The notes beneath the pieces are model-generated. The model saw nothing but the letters and a program-made list of their open reading frames with translations, did no database searches and had not been told where the DNA came from. From Constrictibacter sp. MBR-5 (GTDB lineage Bacteria; Pseudomonadota; Alphaproteobacteria; JAJUGE01), in NCBI RefSeq assembly GCF_040549485.1, contig NZ_JBEPTK010000010.1:62001-126000 (forward strand): a DNA stretch of 64,000 nt. Direction: 5' to 3'. Shown here piece by piece: positions 45,411-53,635 of this stretch (within the stretch, counting starts at the first letter, position 1; each line of letters starts with the position of its first letter). Made by a program: the position numbers and the translations under genes.

Positions 45411-46313
45411 TCAGCGGTTGCGGCTGCGCGCCCGCTCAGCCAGGGCGTCCGCCAGCCGGATGACGCCCTTCGCGCGCTCGGCGATCGGGATGTCGACCAT
45501 CTTGCCGTCGATCTCCACCGACCCGCGGCCCTGGGCCAGCGCCTCGTCATAGGCCGCGACGAGCCGGCGCGCCGCGGCCACCTCCTCCTCGGAGGGACCG
45601 AACTCCTCGTTGCAGATCCGCACCTGGTTGGGGTGGATGCAGCTGGCGCCGCGGAAGCCCAGCCGCTTCGAGCGCTGGACGATGCCGCGCAGGCGGTCGA
45701 TGTCCTTGTACTCGGCGATCGAACCGACGAAGCCCCAGGGGATCACGCCGGCGGCGCTCGCCGCGACGACGACCTGCGTCGCCGGCGCATAGAGCGTCTC
45801 CGGATCGGCGGTCATGCCGAGCGACAGGCCGAAATCCTCCGAACCCAGGGTGATCGCGACGACGCGCGGGTCGGCCCTGGCGATCTCCGGCATGCGCAGA
45901 TAGCCCTCGGCGCTCTCGATGAGCAGCATCAGCTGGGTCGAGCCTACGGCCATGCCGCGCTCCAGCTCCATCTCGCCGATCACCTCGCTCACCGCCTTGA
46001 TCAGGTCGGGGCTGTCGGCCTTCGGCAGGACGACCGTAGACACGTGCGGCCCGACCACCGCCTCCAGGTCGCGGACGAGCAGGCGCCAGGGCCGGTTGAC
46101 GCGCACCATCACCTCGTCGCCGGCCTCGTTCAGGCGGCGCGCCACGTCGGGCGCCATCTTGCGGGCACTGTCCTTGTCGGAGGGGCCGATGCTGTCCTCC
46201 AGGTCGAGCTTCAGCGCGTCGGCGCCGACCCCGGCCGCCTTGGCGACGAACTTCTCGACATTGACCGGAACGAACAGGACGGAGCGCCAGACCGGCAGTG
46301 CGCGTGGCGTCAT
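45411..46313 (-). CDS. HpcH/HpaI/CitE-family CoA ester lyase
   Basis: A 300 aa TIM-barrel lyase of the citrate-lyase beta-subunit-like group (for example malyl-, citramalyl- or related CoA lyases). Characteristic blocks: RSVLFVPVN at the start, DALKLDLEDSIGPSDKDSAR, VMVRVNRP (Arg contacting the substrate), VVLPKADSP, LLIESAEGYL and LGSEDFGLSLG. The substrate cannot be read. The start ATG 46313 has GAGGAAA upstream. Its stop lies 6 bases from the convergent histidine kinase. Confidence 0.88.
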   Translation of the reverse strand: MTPRALPVWRSVLFVPVNVEKFVAKAAGVGADALKLDLEDSIGPSDKDSARKMAPDVARRLNEAGDEVMVRVNRPWRLLVRDLEAVVGPHVSTVVLPKADSPDLIKAVSEVIGEMELERGMAVGSTQLMLLIESAEGYLRMPEIARADPRVVAITLGSEDFGLSLGMTADPETLYAPATQVVVAASAAGVIPWGFVGSIAEYKDIDRLRGIVQRSKRLGFRGASCIHPNQVRICNEEFGPSEEEVAAARRLVAAYDEALAQGRGSVEIDGKMVDIPIAERAKGVIRLADALAERARSRNR

Positions 46314-46400
46314 CGGGGTTTCCTCGTTGCAGGATCGACGGAGCTTCTGGTTCGCTGCGCATTGATAGCGCGGCGTCAGCAACGCCGTCGACCCGCACGG

Positions 46401-47231
46401 CTATATCCGGCCGTCCGGCAGACCTGCCGGGCGCGGCGGCAGGACGTAGGGGATACCGTCGCGCGCGCCGATGTCGGCGTTCACGCCGAACACCCGGGAA
46501 ACGAGCTCCGCCGTGATCACCGCGGCCGGGCGGCCGTCCGCGACGACGCGACCGCGATCGACCACCAGGATCCGGTCGGCGAACATCGCCGCCATGTTCA
46601 GGTCGTGCAGGATCGCCAGCACCGCCCAGCCGGCGGCGGCATAGGTGCGGGCGATCTCCAGCACCGCGATCTGGTGGCGGATGTCGAGGCTGGAGGTCGG
46701 CTCGTCGAGAAACAGGGCACGGGGCAGATCGCCCTCCCCGGCGCCGTCCCGGCCGGTATCGAGCTGGGCGAGGACGCGGGCGAGCTGGACGCGCTGCTGC
46801 TCGCCACCCGACAGCTGCTGGTAGTAGCGGTGGCCGAAGCCGGTAAGGTCGACGCGCTCCAGCAAGGCGGCGATGCGCGCGGGGTCGTCGCGGCCGGCGG
46901 GGCAGCCGAGCCGGACCACCTCGTGCACGGTGAAGGGAAAGGACAGGCGGGTCGCCTGGGGCAGCACCGCCCGACGGCGCGCCAGTGCGGCGGCGGAGAG
47001 CGTCGCAATGTCGGCGCCGCCGAACCGCACCGTGCCGCTCGAGGGCGCCAGCTCCCCGGTCAGGACGCGCATCAATGTCGTCTTGCCGGCGCCGTTCGGC
47101 CCCACGATCACCGTGGTGGCACCGGCGCCAATCGTCAGGTCTGTCGGCGCGAGGACGGTGTGCGGCCCGTACCGGACGGAGACGCCGCGCGCCTCGATCA
47201 GCGGCGCGAAGGTCGCAGGGGCGTCCCTCAC
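46401..47231 (-). CDS. hmuV: Hemin ABC transporter ATP-binding protein HmuV
   Basis: A 276 aa ABC ATPase that powers heme import through HmuU. Walker A GPNGAGKTT is at about 44-52, signature LSGGEQQRVQLAR, Walker B ALFLDEPTSSLD, and the switch histidine in LAILHDLNMA. The insertion with DTGRDGAGEGDLP before Walker B is typical of HmuV. The start is GTG 47231, overlapping the hmuU stop (GTGA); no ATG is near. It is the last gene of the operon hmuTUV. Confidence 0.93.
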   Translation of the reverse strand: MRDAPATFAPLIEARGVSVRYGPHTVLAPTDLTIGAGATTVIVGPNGAGKTTLMRVLTGELAPSSGTVRFGGADIATLSAAALARRRAVLPQATRLSFPFTVHEVVRLGCPAGRDDPARIAALLERVDLTGFGHRYYQQLSGGEQQRVQLARVLAQLDTGRDGAGEGDLPRALFLDEPTSSLDIRHQIAVLEIARTYAAAGWAVLAILHDLNMAAMFADRILVVDRGRVVADGRPAAVITAELVSRVFGVNADIGARDGIPYVLPPRPAGLPDGRI

Positions 47232-48307
47232 AGGTCCACCACACCGCGCTGGCGCAGCAGGATCCAGAGGAAGAAGGGCGCGCCCATCGCCGCGGCGACG
47301 ATGCCGATCGGCAGCTCCGCCGGGGCGACGACAGTGCGCGCCACCATGTCGGCGGCGACCATCACGATGCCGCCCAGCAGCGCGCTGCCCGGCAGCAGGT
47401 AGCGGTGGTCGGGGCCGATGGCGAGCCGCAGCAGGTGCGGCGCGACGATCCCGACGAACCCGATGACGCCGGTGAAGGCGACGGCCGCCCCGGTGAGGGC
47501 GGCAGCGACCACGATCACCGTGCGCTTCACCAGCTGGACCGGCACGCCGAGGTGGAACGCCTCGGCCTGGCCGAGGAGCAGCGCGTTCAGGCCGCGCGAC
47601 AGCAGCGGGACGACGAGGGCCGCCGCCAGCAGGACCGGCGCCAGCGTCGCGACCTTGATCCAGGTGGCGCCGCCCAGGCTGCCGAGACTCCAGAAGGTGA
47701 TCTCGCGCAGCTGCTGGTCGTCGGAGCCGAAGATGAGCAGGCCGGTGGCCGCGGCGGAGAGTGCCGCAAGCGCGATGCCGGCGAGCAGCATCGTCGCGAC
47801 CGACGTGCGGCCCTCGCGGGTGGCGATGGCGTAGAGGAGGATGGTGACGGAGAGCCCGCCGACGAACGCCGCCGTCGGCAGCGCGTAGATCGAGAGGGCC
47901 AGTGCGACCGGTGCCAGCGGTCCCGCGCCCAGCACGATCATGGTCACGGCGCCGAGTGCCGAGCCCGACGAGATGCCGATGAGGCCGGGATCGGCGAGCG
48001 GGTTGCGGAACAGGCCCTGCATCAGCGCCCCCGCGATCGCCAGCGAACCGCCGACCATGACGCCGAGCAGGGTGCGCGGCAGGCGGATCTCCCACAGGAT
48101 CAGCGCATTGGCATCCGCCGCCGTGTCGCCCGCGAAGAGCGGGCGCAGCACGTCGAAGCCGAACCCCGCCGGCCCCACGGCAGCGGACAGGAGGATGGTC
48201 GCGGCGAGCAGCAGGGCGAGAAGGCCGACGAAGGTGCGGGCGACTGTCCGGCGGTCGCCGGCAGCCACGCCGCCCGGCAGCGTCAGCGCGGGATCAGCGG
48301 CTCGCAT
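47228..48307 (-). CDS. hmuU: Hemin ABC transporter permease HmuU
   Basis: A 359 aa FecCD-family permease with about ten transmembrane segments. Family blocks: IRLPRTLLGVMVGGSLAIAG, QGLFRNPLADPGLIGISSG, FWSLGSLGGATW and FVGIVAPHLLRL, which contains the coupling region to HmuV. The start ATG 48307 sits inside the end of hmuT (14-base overlap). Together with HmuT and HmuV it forms a heme importer of the inner membrane. Confidence 0.93.
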   Translation of the reverse strand: MRAADPALTLPGGVAAGDRRTVARTFVGLLALLLAATILLSAAVGPAGFGFDVLRPLFAGDTAADANALILWEIRLPRTLLGVMVGGSLAIAGALMQGLFRNPLADPGLIGISSGSALGAVTMIVLGAGPLAPVALALSIYALPTAAFVGGLSVTILLYAIATREGRTSVATMLLAGIALAALSAAATGLLIFGSDDQQLREITFWSLGSLGGATWIKVATLAPVLLAAALVVPLLSRGLNALLLGQAEAFHLGVPVQLVKRTVIVVAAALTGAAVAFTGVIGFVGIVAPHLLRLAIGPDHRYLLPGSALLGGIVMVAADMVARTVVAPAELPIGIVAAAMGAPFFLWILLRQRGVVDL

Positions 48308-49205
48308 GGCCACCCGGCAGGTCCAGGTCCGGATAGAGCCGCGCGGCGAGGTCGCGGACGGCCGAGGCCGTGCGGGGGCCAAACCCCAGCAGATAGAGGC
48401 CGTCCATGACCACCAGCGCACGGTCGCGCGCGGCCGGCGTGAACTTCAGCGCCGGCGTCGCGAAGAGCTGGTCGGGATCGAGTTCGACGCCGTCCGACCG
48501 GCGCATCGCCAGTACGATGTCGGGTGCCGTCGCGGCGATCGCCTCGGGGGAGACCGGCTTGTAGCCGGACACGCCCTCGAGGGCGTTCTCGGCACCCGCC
48601 AGCCTTATGACGGCATCGGCGGCGGTGTCCTGCCCGGCGCCCATCGGCCGGCCGTCGGTCAGGGCCATGACGAAGAGGACCCGCCTGCGTGCGGACACGC
48701 CGCGGGTCTTGTCCAGCACGGCGGCGAGGTCGTCGTGTACCCGGGCGGCGAGGTCCCTGCCCGCCTCGGGCACGCCGAGCGCGTCGGCGACCCTTTCGAT
48801 CTTGCGGTCGATGCCCTCCGGCGTGCGTCCCTCGGGGACCGTCACGAAGGGAACCGAGGCGCTCTTCAGGATGTCGACGGCGCCCGGCGGCCCGGAGCCT
48901 TCGACGGCCAGGATGAGGTCGGGCCGCAGCGCCAACACGCCCTCGGGCGAGAGCGCGCGCATGTAGCCCACATTGGGTTTCTCGGTCGCGTCGGCCGGGA
49001 AGAAGGACGTGGCGTCGACGCCGACGATGCGGTCCTGCTGGCCGAGCGCGTAGGCGATCTCGGTCACCGCGCCGCCGATCGTGACGACCCGCTGCGCCTG
49101 CGCCGCCAGCGCCGTACCCGTCACCGACAGGCCGGCCGCGAGCGCCAGCGCGAACCCGATCAGCGCCCCTGCGGCGCGCAGTGGCGGCCGCGACTGGTTC
49201 AGCAT
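48294..49205 (-). CDS. hmuT: Periplasmic hemin-binding protein HmuT
   Basis: A 303 aa class III solute-binding protein. A signal peptide is seen at about 1-34 (MLNQSRPPLRAAGALIGFAL, then TGTALAAQA). The mature protein begins RVVTIGGAVTEIAYALG, the usual start of heme-binding members, and includes NVGYMRALSPEGVLALRPDL, with a tyrosine that may ligate heme. The start ATG 49205 gives the proper signal peptide; an upstream extension of the frame runs across the Fur-type box and is not coding. Confidence 0.92.
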   Translation of the reverse strand: MLNQSRPPLRAAGALIGFALALAAGLSVTGTALAAQAQRVVTIGGAVTEIAYALGQQDRIVGVDATSFFPADATEKPNVGYMRALSPEGVLALRPDLILAVEGSGPPGAVDILKSASVPFVTVPEGRTPEGIDRKIERVADALGVPEAGRDLAARVHDDLAAVLDKTRGVSARRRVLFVMALTDGRPMGAGQDTAADAVIRLAGAENALEGVSGYKPVSPEAIAATAPDIVLAMRRSDGVELDPDQLFATPALKFTPAARDRALVVMDGLYLLGFGPRTASAVRDLAARLYPDLDLPGGHASR

Positions 49206-49267
49206 CTTCACCGCTCCCGTTCGCGGTTGCGCCGCCACACGAAGGCGGCAGATGCCATCGAATAACT

Positions 49268-49286
49268 CATAATGAGAGTCAATCGC
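49268..49286. promoter_or_regulatory. Fur-box-like operator between hmuT and the TonB receptor
   Basis: CATAATGAGAGTCAATCGC matches 14 of 19 positions of the Fur box form GATAATGAGAATCATTATC. It lies in the divergent promoter region, 63 bases from hmuT and 123 bases from the receptor gene. The left half overlaps a short palindrome, CTCAT-A-ATGAG (49266-49276 region). A Fur-family repressor would switch both transcripts under iron excess. Confidence 0.6.
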
Positions 49287-49408
49287 AACACCTTGACCGG
49301 CCGCAGGTGCTTCCGTTACACCCGTGGCCGAGCCAGCCGCCGCACCCGGATGCCGCGAGTCAGCCGAGACATCGATCACGGCATCGCATTCGGCACGGGG
49401 GTTCAGCT

Positions 49409-51679
49409 ATGGTTTCGGCACGATCGGCACGCATACGGCTGCTGTGCGGCACGGCGTCGCTCCTCGTCCTCGGCGCGGGGGGCGCCGCGGCACAGCAGAC
49501 GGGCGAGCGGACCGGAAAGGCGCCGGCGGCGGTCGAACTGGCTCCGCTCGAGGTGGAAGGCGCTGCACCGCCGGAGACGGACGAGACGACCGTCCGCATC
49601 GAGAAGGAGGCGCTCGACCAGCACATGGTGCAGAGCATCCAGGATCTGGGCCGGCGGCTGGACGCGGGCGTCGGCTACAGCCGGGCGACCAACAGCATCA
49701 ACCTGCGCGGCCTGGGCGAGAACCGCGTGCTGACGACGATCGACGGCATCCGCCAGACCTGGATGGAAGACCCGCGCAGCGTGAGCGGCGGGGTGAACGC
49801 CTTCGCGTTCGACAGCCTGTCGCGCATCGACATCGTCCGCGGTGCGGATTCCAGCCTGTACGGTTCCGGCGCGCTGGGCGGCGTAGTAGCGCTGAAGACG
49901 CTGGATCCGGAGGACCTGCTGCCGGGCGAGACGCTGTTCGGGGCGCTATCGAAGGCGGGCTACGACAGCGCCGACGACAGCTGGCGCGCCAGTTCGGCCG
50001 TCGCGGGCCGGGTGGGCGACACGTTCGTCCTGCTGCAGGGCGGCTTCCGCAGCGGCCACGCGTTGGACAACGAGGGCGACGTCGGCGGGACGGGCGATGC
50101 GCGGACGAAATCGAACCCGGCCGACTACGAGCAGTATGATTTTCTGTTCAAGCTGGCGCAGCGTTTCGACGGCGGCCACCGCATCGGCCTGACCGGAGAG
50201 CTGTTCAACCGCGACGAGACCGAGGACAACAGGGTCGGCCAGACCGGCACGTATCAGATCGGCAACTACGACACCGGCGAGGAGGTCGACCGCAAGCGCG
50301 TCTCGCTGTCCTACGACTTCACGTCGCCCGACCGGCGCGATGTCCTCGACCAGGCGAACGTCATCGCCTACTGGCAGCGCCAGACCCTGAACAACACCGT
50401 GAACGCGATCCGCGACCCGGATCCGCGCGGCTTTGCGCCCGGCGGCCAGTACTATGCGCAGCCGTTCGGCACGTACAAGCGCGACAACGAGCTGGAGCAG
50501 ACGTCCTACGGCCTGCAGGGCGACGCGAAGAAGCTGCTCGATACCGGCGGATCCATGGGCGGCACGACCCACACCGTGCGGTTCGGCGGCGAGGTCTATC
50601 GCCAGGACACGACGCAGTATTCCCACGGCGAGGACAACTGCCCTGACGTCGACTGGACGACGATTCCGCAGCCCTACGGACCGCAGACCTGCCGTTTCCT
50701 GCACACCAACGCTTCCGACATGCCCGACGTCGAGAGCCTGGCGTTCGGCTTCTATGTCGAGGACGAGATCGGCACGGCCGACGGCCGCTTCAGCCTGACT
50801 CCGGGCGTCCGCTTCGACTGGTACGAGCACAAGCCGCAGGAGACGTCGGACTATGTGAACGGCCCGAACTTCGACGGGACGATGCCGGATTCGACGAGCG
50901 ATTCGAAGCTCTCGCCGAAGCTGCGCGCCACATGGCACGCGACGCCGGAACTGGACGTGTTCGGGCAGTGGGCGCAGGCGTTCCGGGCACCGTCGGCGAC
51001 CGAACTGTACCAGGACTACGGCGCGCCGGGATCCTACGCCCGCGTCGGCAATCCCGACCTGAAGACCGAGACGAGCAACGGTTTCGAGATCGGCGCGAAG
51101 CTGAACCGCCGCGACTTCGGCGGATCGGTGACGGGGTTCTACAATTTCTACAAGAACTTCATCGATGAGGTGCAGCTGGCGCCACCCGGCGGCGACTATC
51201 CGATCGGGGGCGTCATCGGCTACGAGAACCGCGCGCGCGTCGAGATCTACGGCGCCGAGGCGAGCGGCTACTGGAACGTCACCGAGCACTGGCGCACCTG
51301 GGCGTCGTTCGCCTGGGCGGTCGGCCGCGACACGGACGAGGACGAATACGTCAACTCGATCCCGGCACTGCGCGCCATCCTCGGACTAGGCTATGCCACG
51401 GAAGCCTGGGGCGCGGATGCCTCGATCACGGCCGCCGCAGCGCGCGACGACGTGTCCGGTGGCGGTTTCGAGGCGCCGAGCTACAAGGTCGTCGACCTGA
51501 CGGCGTGGTGGAAGCCGGCGTTCGTCCCAGGCGCGATGGTCCAGGCCGGCCTGTTCAACGTCTTCGACGAGAAGTACTGGAACGCGCTGGACGTGCCGGA
51601 CGATACGGCGGCGACCCGCGAGGACTATTATACCGAGCCCGGCCGCTCGTTCCGCGTCACCCTCACCCACCAGTTCTGA
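49409..51679 (+). CDS. hmuR: TonB-dependent heme receptor (HmuR/HemR type)
   Basis: A 756 aa outer-membrane receptor. A signal peptide is at about 1-28 (MVSARSARIRLLCGTASLLV, ending AAAQ). The plug domain (about 60-170) has SINLRGLGENRVLTTIDGIR and VRGADSSLYGSGALGGVV. The barrel carries FRAPSATELY and VGNPDLKTETS, the FRAP/NPDL signature of heme/hemoglobin receptors, and ends in a C-terminal aromatic (THQF). It is divergent from hmuTUV across a Fur-like box, so it should supply heme to that importer. The ATG at 49409 is preceded by GGGGG. Confidence 0.93.
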   Translation: MVSARSARIRLLCGTASLLVLGAGGAAAQQTGERTGKAPAAVELAPLEVEGAAPPETDETTVRIEKEALDQHMVQSIQDLGRRLDAGVGYSRATNSINLRGLGENRVLTTIDGIRQTWMEDPRSVSGGVNAFAFDSLSRIDIVRGADSSLYGSGALGGVVALKTLDPEDLLPGETLFGALSKAGYDSADDSWRASSAVAGRVGDTFVLLQGGFRSGHALDNEGDVGGTGDARTKSNPADYEQYDFLFKLAQRFDGGHRIGLTGELFNRDETEDNRVGQTGTYQIGNYDTGEEVDRKRVSLSYDFTSPDRRDVLDQANVIAYWQRQTLNNTVNAIRDPDPRGFAPGGQYYAQPFGTYKRDNELEQTSYGLQGDAKKLLDTGGSMGGTTHTVRFGGEVYRQDTTQYSHGEDNCPDVDWTTIPQPYGPQTCRFLHTNASDMPDVESLAFGFYVEDEIGTADGRFSLTPGVRFDWYEHKPQETSDYVNGPNFDGTMPDSTSDSKLSPKLRATWHATPELDVFGQWAQAFRAPSATELYQDYGAPGSYARVGNPDLKTETSNGFEIGAKLNRRDFGGSVTGFYNFYKNFIDEVQLAPPGGDYPIGGVIGYENRARVEIYGAEASGYWNVTEHWRTWASFAWAVGRDTDEDEYVNSIPALRAILGLGYATEAWGADASITAAAARDDVSGGGFEAPSYKVVDLTAWWKPAFVPGAMVQAGLFNVFDEKYWNALDVPDDTAATREDYYTEPGRSFRVTLTHQF

Positions 51680-51715
51680 GCCGCAGCGAGCAACACACAG
51701 AGCGAGGCAAGCAGC

Positions 51716-52051
51716 ATGTCACAGTTCATCGCCATGAACCGCTTCATGGTCCAGCCGGGATCGGAGAAGGATTTCGAGGACGTCTGGATGAACCGCGAGA
51801 CGCACCTGCACACGGTGCCCGGCTTCGTCGAGTTCCACCTGCTGCGTGGTCCCGTGCGCGACGACCACGTCCTCTACGCGTCGCACACGATCTGGCGCAG
51901 CAAGGAGGATTTCGAGGCCTGGACGAAGTCCGAGGCGTTCCGCGCAGCGCACCGGGGGGCCGGCGGCAACAAGCCGCTCTATCTGGGCCACCCCCAGTTC
52001 GAAGGCTTCGAGGTGATCCAGACGGTAGGCCACGCGAAGGCCGCCGAGTAA
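51716..52051 (+). CDS. IsdG/HmuQ-type heme-degrading monooxygenase
   Basis: A 111 aa antibiotic-biosynthesis-monooxygenase-fold protein. The IsdG catalytic pattern Asn-Trp-His is present: N8 in AMNRFMV, the tryptophan in HTIWRSKEDFEAW and the histidine in FRAAHRG. Such enzymes release iron from imported heme. It lies 36 bases after the TonB receptor with GAGGC before its ATG, and is very likely in the same transcript, which supports the role. The distinct canonical heme oxygenase at 40049 serves the phytochrome. Confidence 0.88.
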   Translation: MSQFIAMNRFMVQPGSEKDFEDVWMNRETHLHTVPGFVEFHLLRGPVRDDHVLYASHTIWRSKEDFEAWTKSEAFRAAHRGAGGNKPLYLGHPQFEGFEVIQTVGHAKAAE

Positions 52052-52121
52052 CCACCGTGCCCCCTGCTCCCGCGGCGCGCAGCCAGCTATGTTGGGCGAC
52101 GCCGCATGCAGGGAGAGAGGG

Positions 52122-53615
52122 ATGGCGCGCATCGCCGTCGCCGGGTTCAGGCACGAGACCAACAGCTTTTCGCCGACGCTCGCCACCTATGACGAGTTCG
52201 AGCGCGGCTACAGCTGGCCGCCGCTGACCCGCGGCGAGGACATGATCGAGGCGCTGCGCGGCTACAATCTCGGGATCTCGGGCTTCCTGGCGGCGGCAGA
52301 GGGGCTGGGCCACGCGATCGTGCCGCTGATCTGGGGCTCGGCGAGCCCGTCGGGACCAGTGACCGAGGACGCCTACGAGCGCATCGTCGGACTGCTGATC
52401 GAGGACCTGGAGACGGGGGGGCCGTTCGACGCGGTCTATCTCGGCCTGCACGGCGCGATGGTCGCCGAGCATGTCGACGACGGCGAGGGCGAACTGCTGG
52501 CGCGCGTGCGCCGGGTCGTCGGCCCGGACGTGCCGGTGGTCGCGACGCTGGACTATCACACCAACATGACTGCGCGGATGATGGCGCAGGCGACCGCCCT
52601 GCTCGGCTATCGCACCTATCCGCACGTCGACATGGCGGCCACCGGCGAGCGGATGGCCGCGTTCCTGGACGGGCTGCTGCGCGCGCCGCGCCCCCTATAC
52701 GGCGCGTGGCGGCAGAACCCGTTCCTGATACCGCTGACCGACGGCTGCACGACGGTGCAGCCCACCGCGCGCATCGTCGCGCGCCTGCCCGAACTGGAAG
52801 CGGAGACCGGCGCGCTGCTGAGTTTCGCCGCCGGCTTTCCCGCGGCGGACTTCGCCGACTGCGGCGCCAGCGTGTACGCCTTCGGCCCCGATCGGGCCGC
52901 CGCCACGCATGCCGTGGAGCGGCTGGCGGAGGAGATCGAGGCCGCCGAGCGGGAATGGCACAGCACCCCGCTGACGCCGGACGAGGCGGTGCGCGAGGCG
53001 CTGCGGCTTTACGATGGCCGGCGGCCCGTCGTGCTGGCCGACGTGCAGGACAATCCGGGCGCCGGCGGCACGGCCGACACGATGGGCCTGCTGAAGGCGC
53101 TGGTCGCGGCCGGCGTCGAGGATGCCGCACTGGGCTTGGTCTACGACCCGCACGTTGCGACCATCGCCCACCGCTGCGGCGAGGGCGCGGAGGTGCGCGT
53201 CAGCCTGGGCGGCAAGCACGGCGTCCCGGGCGACAGTTCTCTGGATGCCACCTTTACCGTCGACCGCAAGGTGGACGGCCGCTTCACCTGCACCGGCCCC
53301 TTCTACGGCGGCGCGCGGATGGAACTGGCGCCGATGGCCTGCCTACGGATCGGCGGCGTGCGCGTGGTCGTCGCCGGCAAGAAGGTCCAGGCGGCCGACC
53401 GCGAGATGTTCCGCCATGTCGGCATCGCGCCCGAGCAGCAGCGCATCCTGGCGCTGAAGAGCTCGGTTCACTTCCGCGCCGATTTCGAGCCGATCGCCGC
53501 GGCGGTGCTGCTGGTCGCGGCGCCGGGCCCGATGGTGATGGACCCGGCCCGCCTGCCCTTCACCCGGCTGCGCCCCGGCCTGCGCCTCTCGCCGGGTGGC
53601 GCCGCCTTCGGCTGA
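52122..53615 (+). CDS. M81-family metallopeptidase (MlrC-like)
   Basis: A 497 aa protein of the MlrC family, named after the microcystin-degradation protein. The N-terminal M81 domain shows RIAVAGFRHETNSFSP (zinc His/Glu), YLGLHGAMVAE and ATLDYHTNMTARM; the C-terminal MlrC domain shows LADVQDNPGAGGTADT and GGKHGVPGDSS. The true substrates of most members are unknown. The ATG at 52122 follows GGGAGAGAGG. It is separated from the heme genes by 70 bases and shares a palindrome with the convergent cyclase gene at its stop. Confidence 0.88.
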   Translation: MARIAVAGFRHETNSFSPTLATYDEFERGYSWPPLTRGEDMIEALRGYNLGISGFLAAAEGLGHAIVPLIWGSASPSGPVTEDAYERIVGLLIEDLETGGPFDAVYLGLHGAMVAEHVDDGEGELLARVRRVVGPDVPVVATLDYHTNMTARMMAQATALLGYRTYPHVDMAATGERMAAFLDGLLRAPRPLYGAWRQNPFLIPLTDGCTTVQPTARIVARLPELEAETGALLSFAAGFPAADFADCGASVYAFGPDRAAATHAVERLAEEIEAAEREWHSTPLTPDEAVREALRLYDGRRPVVLADVQDNPGAGGTADTMGLLKALVAAGVEDAALGLVYDPHVATIAHRCGEGAEVRVSLGGKHGVPGDSSLDATFTVDRKVDGRFTCTGPFYGGARMELAPMACLRIGGVRVVVAGKKVQAADREMFRHVGIAPEQQRILALKSSVHFRADFEPIAAAVLLVAAPGPMVMDPARLPFTRLRPGLRLSPGGAAFG

Positions 53616-53635
53616 TCCGCATTCGGCGGATCAGC
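53611..53635. terminator. Symmetric hairpin spanning both stops of two convergent genes
   Basis: GCTGATCCGC (53611-53620) and GCGGATCAGC (53626-53635) form a perfect 10-bp stem with the loop ATTCG. Each arm contains one stop codon: TGA 53613-53615 of the M81 gene and TGA on the other strand at 53633-53631 of the diguanylate cyclase. It should act as a bidirectional stop structure, though no T-runs follow. Confidence 0.6.
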
